DNA of 20,106 nt from Spirochaetaceae bacterium (GTDB lineage: Bacteria; Spirochaetota; Spirochaetia; Treponematales; Breznakiellaceae). The notes beneath the pieces are model-generated. The model was not told the DNA's origin, did not search any database, and was given only the letters and a program-made list of their open reading frames with translations. A program made the position numbers and the translations under genes. Shown here in pieces: positions 1-6,782 of the stretch (positions are counted from its first letter, which is position 1; each line of letters begins with the position of its first letter). The DNA lies in contig JAITGJ010000109.1 in assembly GCA_031280705.1 (NCBI GenBank), positions 1 to 20,106 on the forward strand. The letters are read 5' to 3'.

Positions 1-164
1 CCACGGGCGCGGAATTGCCCAACCGGATGATCACCAAGCGGAAGAAGCACCATTTTGACCTGGGCGCGTACCGGGGGATGAAGATGTACGTTTCCGCCTG
101 TTACATGAACGCCAAAAACGAGGAGGGCCCCTGGTCCCCCGTTACGGAGTTTACCGTCCCGTAA
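1..164 (+). CDS. C-terminal end of a surface-type protein (partial)
   Basis: An open frame enters from the left edge (codons in phase with position 3) and ends at TAA 162-164, giving about 53 residues. The tail contains the motif YVSACYMNAKNEEGPWSP and ends EFTVP, with the alternating hydrophobic and aromatic pattern of the last strands of a fibronectin type III or Ig-like beta-sandwich. Codon use (G/C third positions) matches the neighbours. It lies upstream of, and on the same strand as, three lipoprotein genes, so a surface or secreted role is plausible. The protein is cut off and its main domain lies outside the window, so no function is assigned. Confidence 0.6.
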   Translation, partial: TGAELPNRMITKRKKHHFDLGAYRGMKMYVSACYMNAKNEEGPWSPVTEFTVP

Positions 165-170
165 GGGCCT

Positions 171-197
171 CCGGACCCTGAGCCTGCCGAAGAGCCG
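171..197. repeat. Possible dispersed intergenic repeat (CCTGAGCCTGCCGAAG type)
   Basis: The gap between the partial upstream gene and the first lipoprotein gene holds CCCTGAGCCTGCCGAAG. It resembles the short dispersed CTGAGC..GTCGAAGG repeats seen between genes in many bacterial genomes. A related CTGAGCTT...TCGAAGG arrangement occurs at 4024-4078 in this same window. The assignment rests on resemblance only. Confidence 0.3.
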
Positions 198-230
198 GTG
201 AAGGGCGAAGAATTTTTTGTGAGGTTATGT

Positions 231-1823
231 ATGCTAAAGAAATTACTGCCATTTGCGGCTATGCTGATTTTTCTGTGCGCCGCGTGCGAAAATCCCGCCG
301 GGCCGTCCGGGGCGGCGGAAGAATTGTTCGGGCTGGAGGAAGCGGCGGCGCTGCTTGCGGAACTGCCGCCCAACACGGCGGATACGCCGCATACGGTTGA
401 GCTTCCGGGCTTTGATATTTCAAGCGCCGTGGTGTGGAATACCTTCATGGGTATGGTACGCGCGGAAAAGAAATACCTCGCGCTGGACCTGTCCACGGCG
501 GCCGGTTCGGCCTTTGCCGGCGGGGGCGCGGCGGAATATATCGTTTCCATCGTCTTTCCCGAAGGGCTTCTTACCATGGGGAGCCTTAAAGGTTCCCCGG
601 TTCTCAAGACGGTTACGCTCCCGGATTCGCTGGTGTCGATAGGAAGCGAGGCGTTCGCGGCGTGTCCCGTTCTGGAGACGGTTTCCTTCCCCGCCGTTAC
701 GGAAAACGTTTATTACCGGGCCTTTCAGAATTCGCCGCTTGTTTCGTTTGAGGTACGGGGAAGCGGGCCGCTCGCAAGCCCCGCGTACCCGGCCATTCCG
801 GCGGGAAAACTGCTGGTGCGGAATGGGGTAACGCTGGTGCTTGTTTCTCCGTCCCTTGCCGGGAATATAACGGTTCCGGCACACATTGCGGCGCTGGGGG
901 AGGGGGCTTTTTACGGGCATACCGGCATTACCGGCGTAACGCTTCCTGACGGCATTACCGCCATCGGCAGACATACGTTTTCAGGATGCGAAAACCTTGC
1001 CGCCGTAACCGTTCCCCCTTCCGTTACCGTGATTGGTCAGCAGGCGTTTCAGGGCTGCGCCGCGCTTGCTTCGTTTACCTTTCCCCCGTCCGTGGAGGTG
1101 GGGGATCTTGCCTTTTACGGGAGCGGCCTGATCGCCGTAACCGTTCCGCCCGCCGCGCGGCTTGGGGAACAGGTTTTCAAAGCGTGTTCCCGCCTGGTGA
1201 ACGCCGGTATTCAGACGCAGAATTTTGGGGAGCACCTCTTTGCGGACAGCGCGGTGGAACACGTAACCCTGCCGGCAAATCTTGCCGCGCTGCCGGGCGG
1301 GACGTTCTATAACTGTGATGACCTTCTTACGGTGAATTCTACAACGCCCGGCACGGTGAACCTTCCGGCAACGCTGGTTTCGCTGGGGGGAAGCGCTTTT
1401 ACGGGCTGCCGCCAGATAACGGCGGTGGATATGTCCGGCCTTACCCTGGTCCCGGCCATTCCGGGCGCTTTTTTAAGCGGGTGCAATAACCTTGAAACCC
1501 TCGTCCTCCCGCCCACCATTACGCAGATACAGAGCACGGGGGCGTTTATGCATTGTCAAAAACTGCGGAGCGTTTCCCTCCCCGCCGGCGTTACCACGAT
1601 AGGAGTACAGGCTTTTTATAACGCCTTCCTGCTTGCGAATGTATACGTCCATGCGCCCGTTCCGCCGGAAATTGTACATACGAATGACGCCGCGCAGCGC
1701 AAGCCTTCTTTTTATGGCAACGCGGTGTTACTCACCATCCATGTACCCGCCGGGTCCCTGGCCGCGTACCGGGCGGCCTGGGCGGACGTGGTATCCCCGG
1801 ACCGGTTTGTGGCCATTGAATAA
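231..1823 (+). CDS. BspA-type leucine-rich-repeat lipoprotein
   Basis: A predicted exported lipoprotein of 530 residues. The chosen start is ATG 231, because GAGG at 221-224 sits 6 nt upstream and the resulting N-terminus is a short basic signal peptide ending LCAAC with lipidated Cys19; the frame is open further upstream but without a good ribosome site. The Cys at -3 of the lipobox is unusual, though spirochaete lipoboxes are relaxed. Residues about 35-110 form a module shared with the next gene. From about 125 to 510 there are tandem BspA/LRR_5 repeats (pattern: hydrophobic strand, P, I.xIG..AF..C..L..V.LP), for example TLPDGITAIGRHTFSGC at about 237-253. The end, IHVPAGSLAAYRAAW then a short tail, is the usual C-terminal cap of treponemal BspA-like proteins. 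Such proteins mediate adhesion and protein-protein contacts at the surface in Treponema and Tannerella; the ligand here is unknown. It is separated from the following lipoprotein gene by 27 bp and is probably co-transcribed. Confidence 0.85.
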   Translation: MLKKLLPFAAMLIFLCAACENPAGPSGAAEELFGLEEAAALLAELPPNTADTPHTVELPGFDISSAVVWNTFMGMVRAEKKYLALDLSTAAGSAFAGGGAAEYIVSIVFPEGLLTMGSLKGSPVLKTVTLPDSLVSIGSEAFAACPVLETVSFPAVTENVYYRAFQNSPLVSFEVRGSGPLASPAYPAIPAGKLLVRNGVTLVLVSPSLAGNITVPAHIAALGEGAFYGHTGITGVTLPDGITAIGRHTFSGCENLAAVTVPPSVTVIGQQAFQGCAALASFTFPPSVEVGDLAFYGSGLIAVTVPPAARLGEQVFKACSRLVNAGIQTQNFGEHLFADSAVEHVTLPANLAALPGGTFYNCDDLLTVNSTTPGTVNLPATLVSLGGSAFTGCRQITAVDMSGLTLVPAIPGAFLSGCNNLETLVLPPTITQIQSTGAFMHCQKLRSVSLPAGVTTIGVQAFYNAFLLANVYVHAPVPPEIVHTNDAAQRKPSFYGNAVLLTIHVPAGSLAAYRAAWADVVSPDRFVAIE

Positions 1824-1850
1824 CCGAACTTATTTTCAAGGAGAATTGTT

Positions 1851-3989
1851 ATGAAGAAACATGCAACAAAAAACCAGGCGGTTGTGGGCGGGCTCTGCCT
1901 CCTCGTTTTGGCGCTTGCCGCCTGTGCCAACCCGGCCCTTCCCCCCGCCGGGGAGGAGACGGACTTTTCCAGCGTGGAAGCGCTTGCCGCTTATCTTGCC
2001 GGGAAACCCGCGAATACCGCCGCCGCGCCGTACCGGGTCTCCCTGTCGGGAGTGGATATATCCCTTCCCGGCGCGTTTGACGCCGTGCTTGCCGCCTTTA
2101 ACGGGCGGTATGTGGAACTGGACGCTTCCCGCGCCGCCGGCGCGGAGATACCCGCGCGGAACGGGACGGTCCCGCCGGACGCGGCGTACCTGGCGGGCAT
2201 TATTCTCCCGGAAAGCGCCGGAAAAGTGGGACGCTGCGCCTTTTACGGGTTTCCTTCGCTTAAAACCGTGGTCATTCCGGACGGGGTAACGGAGATTGGC
2301 AGTTCCGCCTTTGCCCATGCCGCGTCCCTCGTGGAGGTAACCCTTTCGGGCGGCCTCCGCTCCCTCGGAACGGGGGTGTTTGAAAACTGCCCGGCGCTTG
2401 CACTGTGCCGGGTGGGGACGGGACTCCCGTCCGCCGCCGGAGAGGGGACCTTTACCGGGGACCCGCTCGCGGCAATTCTGGTCCCCTCCATGACGGTGTA
2501 TTACCAGTACGCCGCCCATATTGACTGGCGCGTGTACAAGGACCGCCTCCGCCTTGCGGAGCCGGACCCCGCGTACCGGGTATACGACCTCTATTTTGAT
2601 ACCGGGGAACGGCGCACGGACCGGGACGATCCGCTTAAACTGCCCGCGCGTTCTGTTGCGCCCGGTGCGCGGCTTGTGCTGGCCCCGGTTCTCTGGGGCT
2701 TTACCACGGGGGCGGATTTTACCTGGGAAGCGCGGACGGCTGTGGTGGACGCGGACGGGTATGTTACCGCGGCGGGAGAAACCGTGAACGCGGGAAGCGC
2801 GGGCCCGGCGGAATACTTTACCTTTCGGACGGCGGTGGCCGGGACCTACCGCGTAACCTGCACGGCAAGAGAGGGGGGCAATACGGCGTCCGCGTCCGTG
2901 CTGGTAACGGTGGCGACGCCCGCCGCCCTGCGGCCACGGGACGGGCATAGCGCGCGGACGGCGTATACGGCCTTTGCCTTTGTCCCCTCGCCGGATCAAT
3001 TTTGCGGCACATACCCGCCTATCGACGTGTCCGGAGAGAACGGCCACAACGAGGCGTGGGTTGCCAACGAGCATACCAAAATGCTCCGGGGCGAACCCTA
3101 TGATCATACCGGTAGTGGGGCATACTGGGACGGCTGGTCCATTCCGTTTTTGGGTTATTTTATCTTCGGCTGGGATCACAGCATTGCCCGGCGGGACGGG
3201 GGAAGGGAAATCGGCATTAACGGCAACAATTTTGGGGACTGGACCGAACCGGGCATTGTTTCCGTCATGCAGGACACCAACGGGAACGGCCTCCCGGACG
3301 ATACCTGGTATGAGCTTAAAGGCTCCCAGCACGGGCGCTACGGCCATATTCCCCGGTACGCCCTGACGGTTTTCCGGCCCTGGCAGAAATATCATAACGG
3401 GTCCCAGTGGGTGGGCCACATGATCTGGGTTGACAACCAGGGGAACAGCGGTTCATACCGGCAGCAGTTTCCGTTTTTTGTAGACGGGGACTATATTACC
3501 TTTTCAGGCGGCGTTATCGCGTTCACTTCCAGCGTCACGGGGTATGTGGACACCCCCACATACCTGTTCAGCATTGCGGACGCGGTGGAGGCGGACGGTT
3601 CGGCCGTTGACCCGCCGCTTACGCATATCGACTTTGCGCGGGTACACGGCGCGATACGGGGAATGGCCGGGGCGTTCGGCGGCCTTTCCGCGGAGATGAA
3701 GCATCCCTATGACGCGTCCATGCCGCCGTCCACGGTAATGCAGGGGCAGGGACCCAATGCCGAAGGCAAGTACACGTATGTGTTCCAGAATATCTCCGGG
3801 TACCAATTTGATCTTTTTCTCTTTGACGAGGGCGAGGCCGAACCGTTTGAGACGGTACGGAACTTTGCCGGCTCCACAACACGCGCCCTTGTCCAGAGCC
3901 GGATCGTGGTGGACTTTGCCGGGGGGAACGCGAGCATGGCGATTAACGGCAATGTCGCGTCCTTTGCCAACGCCGGCGGGAATTTGTAA
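1851..3989 (+). CDS. Chimeric surface lipoprotein: LRR module, Ig/PKD-like region and Bacteroidetes-type surface domain
   Basis: 712 residues; AAGGAG at 1838-1843 fixes the ATG at 1851. The signal peptide ends in the lipobox LAAC with Cys25. Residues about 38-110 match the N-terminal module of the preceding lipoprotein (..L..KPANT..PY.V.L.G.DIS). Residues about 113-235 carry two to three BspA-type LRR_5 units. About 262-357 looks like an Ig/PKD-like beta domain (P G..L.L.P......FTW followed by GTYRVTCTA..G). The remainder, from about 360, resembles a Bacteroidetes cell-surface domain: GYFIFGWDHSI (435-445), a GNNFGDW motif, then EPGIVSVMQDTNGNGLPDD (466-484) and TWYELKGS. DTNGNGLPDD (475-484) has the spacing of a calcium-binding loop. 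HIDFARVHG at about 592-600 also fits that domain. I know this domain from loci with outer-membrane uptake systems in Bacteroides, from memory rather than a search. Its role is probably ligand or glycan contact at the surface. No catalytic residues are recognised. Confidence 0.75.
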   Translation: MKKHATKNQAVVGGLCLLVLALAACANPALPPAGEETDFSSVEALAAYLAGKPANTAAAPYRVSLSGVDISLPGAFDAVLAAFNGRYVELDASRAAGAEIPARNGTVPPDAAYLAGIILPESAGKVGRCAFYGFPSLKTVVIPDGVTEIGSSAFAHAASLVEVTLSGGLRSLGTGVFENCPALALCRVGTGLPSAAGEGTFTGDPLAAILVPSMTVYYQYAAHIDWRVYKDRLRLAEPDPAYRVYDLYFDTGERRTDRDDPLKLPARSVAPGARLVLAPVLWGFTTGADFTWEARTAVVDADGYVTAAGETVNAGSAGPAEYFTFRTAVAGTYRVTCTAREGGNTASASVLVTVATPAALRPRDGHSARTAYTAFAFVPSPDQFCGTYPPIDVSGENGHNEAWVANEHTKMLRGEPYDHTGSGAYWDGWSIPFLGYFIFGWDHSIARRDGGREIGINGNNFGDWTEPGIVSVMQDTNGNGLPDDTWYELKGSQHGRYGHIPRYALTVFRPWQKYHNGSQWVGHMIWVDNQGNSGSYRQQFPFFVDGDYITFSGGVIAFTSSVTGYVDTPTYLFSIADAVEADGSAVDPPLTHIDFARVHGAIRGMAGAFGGLSAEMKHPYDASMPPSTVMQGQGPNAEGKYTYVFQNISGYQFDLFLFDEGEAEPFETVRNFAGSTTRALVQSRIVVDFAGGNASMAINGNVASFANAGGNL

Positions 3990-4029
3990 CCGGGCGCGGC
4001 CTCCCCATAGCCCCCGCCCGGTCTCTGAG

Positions 4030-4058
4030 CTTCCCCAAGCCCTGCGGGCTTGGGGAAG
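4030..4058. terminator. Perfect 13-bp stem hairpin downstream of the chimeric lipoprotein gene
   Basis: CTTCCCCAAGCCC (4030-4042) pairs perfectly with GGGCTTGGGGAAG (4046-4058) around a TGC loop, 40 bp after the stop codon at 3989. There is no T-run after the stem, so it is not a classical intrinsic terminator; it may attenuate, stabilise the 3' end of the upstream mRNA, or be part of a mobile repeat. It sits next to a second palindrome at 4059-4078. Confidence 0.5.
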
Positions 4059-4078
4059 TCGAAGGGCCGGCCCTTCGA
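4059..4078. repeat. 20-bp perfect palindrome TCGAAGGGCC/GGCCCTTCGA
   Basis: TCGAAGGGCC (4059-4068) is followed directly by its reverse complement (4069-4078). The palindrome abuts the hairpin at 4030-4058 without a gap. TCGAAGGG is the core of common dispersed intergenic repeats, so this is more likely a repeat unit than an operator. It ends about 30 bp before the Shine-Dalgarno of the next gene. Confidence 0.6.
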
Positions 4079-4119
4079 CACCGCAACCGGGCCGCCGGGA
4101 GGCCATCAAAGGAGTTTTT

Positions 4120-4923
4120 ATGAGGAACCGTACTTTTTACGCGGCGCTGGCAGGGGTCCTCGCCGCCTTCTGTGCCGCGCTGTTTGCCGCCTGCGCCGTG
4201 GACGCGCCCGTGGAGCGTCCCGTTACTATCACGCTTGCCACGGCGGAAGAACGCGCGGAAATGGCCTTCATTGAGGTCGGGTGGTTTTCGTATTATGGAA
4301 GCCGCCCCCTTGACGGGTACCGCATCGGCAAGATCGAGAACATCGCGCACGACCTCGCGGGGTATCCCGATCTGGCCTACTGGATGGCAAAGGGTTTTGA
4401 CCCCGCCGCCCCGCGCGTACTCCGCGGCGCATCCGGGAGCGGCGGCGCCACTTCCAGTGGCGTGGTCGAACCTGGCGCGTATTACATTTACTACGACGAT
4501 AATTTTGACGATTATTACTTTGGGTATCTTGCCGTGGTGCACGCGGTAACTATCTTCCCGGTGGAGGGGGAGGGCTGGCCCATGGGAGTGATCATCGTTG
4601 AATACCTTGAGCATTGCTTTCCCGAATGGGCGGATTTTACCGCGCCCCTCCGTCCGTTTTTCGGCGTGTATTACCGCGTGCTTTCCCGCGCGGCGGGGGC
4701 GGAAACGGTAAAGATGGCGAACCCGGTGAACCTGGAAAAACTGGACGAGTGGAGTTACGCAAATAGGTACGGCTCAGGCGGACGCCTCCCCACGATCCAC
4801 TACGCCGTGGAAACGGCAAGCCTTGACGAAGCGCGGGCGGCGTTCCGCGCGGGCACGGACGCGGCCTACATCAACTGGGGCGTGGTCATGCCGCAAAACC
4901 GCGAACGCTCCCCCGTCGGCTAA
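4120..4923 (+). CDS. Predicted lipoprotein of unknown function
   Basis: 267 residues. The frame is open far upstream, but AAAGGAG at 4108-4114 and a signal peptide beginning MRNRTFYAAL select ATG 4120. The hydrophobic segment ends LFAAC, giving a likely lipidated Cys25. I do not recognise the mature part. It has many aromatics, a Tyr/Asp-rich stretch (YYIYYDDNFDDYYFGY, about residues 125-140) preceded by a Gly/Ser-rich linker, and a mixed alpha/beta-looking C-terminal half with no clear repeats. It is third in the run of surface lipoprotein genes, separated from the second by two strong palindromes, so it may be transcribed with them at a lower level. Its stop codon overlaps the convergent malQ stop (shared CTAA). 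Confidence 0.7.
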   Translation: MRNRTFYAALAGVLAAFCAALFAACAVDAPVERPVTITLATAEERAEMAFIEVGWFSYYGSRPLDGYRIGKIENIAHDLAGYPDLAYWMAKGFDPAAPRVLRGASGSGGATSSGVVEPGAYYIYYDDNFDDYYFGYLAVVHAVTIFPVEGEGWPMGVIIVEYLEHCFPEWADFTAPLRPFFGVYYRVLSRAAGAETVKMANPVNLEKLDEWSYANRYGSGGRLPTIHYAVETASLDEARAAFRAGTDAAYINWGVVMPQNRERSPVG

Positions 4924-6440
4924 GCCCGCAAAGAGCGCCCGGAAATCTCCGTAAGGCGGCGTATTTTTGCCGCGAGCGCCGCGTCCGCCGCGCCGCGCTT
5001 CATGCGCCATTGCCAGTTTGAGCCGCCCAGCGTCGCGGGGGTGTTCATGCGGGCGCGGCTGTCCAGGCCAAGGTAATCCTGCAGGGGAATGACGGCAAGG
5101 TCCGCCACGCTGGAAAGGGCCGCGCGGATAAAGGCCCAGTTGCCCTCCGCGCTGTCCGGGGCAAGGCCCAAATAATCCCGGGCCAGGGCGGTATCTTCGC
5201 GCCGGGCCGTATTGAACCAGCCCAGGGCGGTATCGTTATCATGGGTGCCCGTGTACACGACGGAATTCCGCTCGTAGTTGTGGGGCATATAGGAGCGGGA
5301 GCCCGGCTCGCGGGAATCGAACGCAAACTGAACGATCTTCATGCCCGGAAACCCTGACCGGGCAAGGAGGGCGCGGACTTCCCCGGTTAGGTAGCCCAGG
5401 TCTTCCGCAATGATAGCCGCGCCGGGGAGCGCTTCCTTTACGGCGTTGATAAACGCCGCGTCCGGCCCCTTGACCCATTTTCCGTCCCGGGCGTCTCTGG
5501 CGGCGGCGTCTATTGAGTAGTAACTTTCAAAACCGCGAAAGTGATCGATGCGGACCACATCGTACAGGCGAAACGCGGCGCGGAGCCGCTCCAGCCACCA
5601 GGCAAAGCCCGTTCCGGCGTTGTGGTCCCAGTCATAGAGCGGGTTCCCCCACCGTTGGCCCGTTTCGGAAAACGGATCGGGCGGGCAGCCGGCCACGCGG
5701 AGGGGCCGCCGTTCCGCGTCAAGCTGGAACAGATCGCTTTCCGCCCAGGTATCCGCCGAATCCAGCGCCACATAAATGGGCATATCGCCGATAACAAGGA
5801 CCCCCCGCCCGTTGGCGTACGCTTTAAGGGCGCGCCACTGGCGGAAGGCAAGGAACTGTACAAAACGGTGATATTCCACTTCCGCCGCAAGCTCATGCGC
5901 GGCGTTACGGAGGGCCGCCCCGTCCCGGCAGCGGAGGGGTTTTTCCCATGCCAGCCAGGCGCGGCCCGCGTATTTTTGTTTAATCGCCATAAAAAGGGCG
6001 TAACCGGAAAGCCAGGGGCTTTCCGCCAAAAAACGCCGGTATTCCGCATCACCGTCCGCGCGGGCCAAAAAGCGGGCGTGGGCCTTTCTGAGCAGGGGTT
6101 CCCGGTCCGCGTACAGGGCCGCGTAATCGGTCCGCTCGCTGTCCGCGCCGGTACTGCCCCGGGCCGCGTTTTCGGCTTCCGCGCCGCTCAACAATCCCTC
6201 TTCGCAAAGAAGGCCGGGATCGATATAGTAGGGACTCAGGGCAAAGGCCGAAAGACTCTGGTACGGGCTGTCGCCCCAGCCGGTCGGCCCCAGCGGCAGG
6301 ATTTGCCAGTACGTCTGCCCGGCCTCCGCCAAAAAATCGACCCAGCGCCTTGCTTCCGCGCCAAAGGTCCCGATGCCCCAGGGCCCGTCAAGACTGCTTG
6401 CCGCGAGAAGTATTCCCGCGGCCCGTGTTCCATCCCGCAT
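4920..6440 (-). CDS. malQ: 4-alpha-glucanotransferase (amylomaltase, GH77)
   Basis: This cytoplasmic enzyme moves alpha-1,4-glucan segments between maltodextrins and releases glucose, linking maltose/starch or glycogen breakdown to glycolysis. At 506 residues it is the usual bacterial length. The N-terminus GILLAASSLDGPWGIGTFG and LPLGPTGWGDSPYQS (about 49-63) are family hallmarks. The GH77 triad is complete: nucleophile Asp299 in VRIDHFRG, acid/base Glu346 in IIAEDLG, and transition-state Asp401 in TGTHDND. These sit at a constant offset of six from the Thermus aquaticus positions as I recall them. RMNTPAT..GSNWQWRM closes the barrel region. The start is ATG 6438-6440, with GGGAGG four bases upstream. 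It is divergent from the oxidoreductase operon and convergent with a lipoprotein gene, so it is monocistronic within this window. Confidence 0.95.
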   Translation of the reverse strand: MRDGTRAAGILLAASSLDGPWGIGTFGAEARRWVDFLAEAGQTYWQILPLGPTGWGDSPYQSLSAFALSPYYIDPGLLCEEGLLSGAEAENAARGSTGADSERTDYAALYADREPLLRKAHARFLARADGDAEYRRFLAESPWLSGYALFMAIKQKYAGRAWLAWEKPLRCRDGAALRNAAHELAAEVEYHRFVQFLAFRQWRALKAYANGRGVLVIGDMPIYVALDSADTWAESDLFQLDAERRPLRVAGCPPDPFSETGQRWGNPLYDWDHNAGTGFAWWLERLRAAFRLYDVVRIDHFRGFESYYSIDAAARDARDGKWVKGPDAAFINAVKEALPGAAIIAEDLGYLTGEVRALLARSGFPGMKIVQFAFDSREPGSRSYMPHNYERNSVVYTGTHDNDTALGWFNTARREDTALARDYLGLAPDSAEGNWAFIRAALSSVADLAVIPLQDYLGLDSRARMNTPATLGGSNWQWRMKRGAADAALAAKIRRLTEISGRSLRA

Positions 6441-6507
6441 GGGACCTCCCGTACCGTTATCCGCTCATACCGGCGGCTGCTCCCGTAGATTTTGCCGCCG
6501 CGCGTTT

Positions 6508-6536
6508 AGTATAATGGAGGCTCCGGGAAGACACAA
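6508..6536 (-). promoter_or_regulatory. Candidate malQ promoter
   Basis: On the minus strand TTGTGT (plus-strand 6531-6536) and TATACT (6508-6513) are separated by 17 nt. The -10 matches consensus at five of six positions; the -35 keeps only TTG. The -10 overlaps that of the opposing promoter. The predicted transcript would have a 5' leader of about 60 nt before the malQ start. Confidence 0.4.
6510..6515 (+). promoter_or_regulatory. Candidate -10 element of the oxidoreductase operon
   Basis: A perfect TATAAT lies 45 bp before the ferredoxin-subunit start, in an otherwise very GC-rich leader. No good -35 hexamer is seen 16-18 bp upstream. Transcription would start near 6522, giving a leader of about 40 nt containing the GGAGG at 6552-6556. 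Confidence 0.5.
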
Positions 6537-6560
6537 GAATTTCCGGAAGCCGGAGGTTTC

Positions 6561-6782
6561 ATGGCGAAGAAAGGCAGGGTCAAGATAGACGGCGAACGCT
6601 GCAAGAGCTGCTATCTGTGTATCCGCGCGTGCCCGTCCGGGGTACTCGCGGCGGGCGAAACGCTCAACACCTCGGGGAGTTACCCCGCGGTTTTTGCGGC
6701 GGGCGAAAAGTGCGTTGCCTGCGCGAACTGTTACGAAGTATGCCCCGACGCGGCCATCACCGTTTGGGAGGTTCCCGGATGA
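6561..6782 (+). CDS. 2-oxoacid:ferredoxin oxidoreductase, delta (2x[4Fe-4S] ferredoxin) subunit
   Basis: A 73-residue dicluster ferredoxin. The two cluster motifs are CKSCYLCIRACP (Cys14, 17, 20, 24) and CVACANCYEVCP (Cys51, 54, 57, 61). In the Kor/Vor class this delta subunit carries electrons from the thiamine site of the beta subunit to soluble ferredoxin. GGAGG at 6552-6556 fixes the start. It is the first gene of a four-gene operon, and its TGA overlaps the ATG of the alpha-subunit gene (ATGA at 6779-6782). Gene order delta-alpha-beta-gamma is typical of the 2-oxoglutarate/2-ketoisovalerate type enzymes (korDABC or vor naming). A stand-alone ferredoxin is unlikely given the overlap. Confidence 0.9.
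   Translation: MAKKGRVKIDGERCKSCYLCIRACPSGVLAAGETLNTSGSYPAVFAAGEKCVACANCYEVCPDAAITVWEVPG

Noticed and set aside
420..974. Long minus-strand open frame inside the first LRR lipoprotein gene
   Set aside because: It lies opposite a well-supported repeat protein and has Arg/Gly-rich composition typical of a shadow frame in GC-rich DNA.
1836..3419. 527-codon minus-strand open frame opposite the chimeric lipoprotein
   Set aside because: Its length results from high GC. The protein is rich in Arg, Gly and Pro with no motifs, and the opposite strand has a signal peptide, lipobox and recognisable domains.
5541..6488. 315-codon plus-strand open frame opposite malQ
   Set aside because: malQ on the other strand has all catalytic residues and full length; this frame has no motif and no ribosome site.
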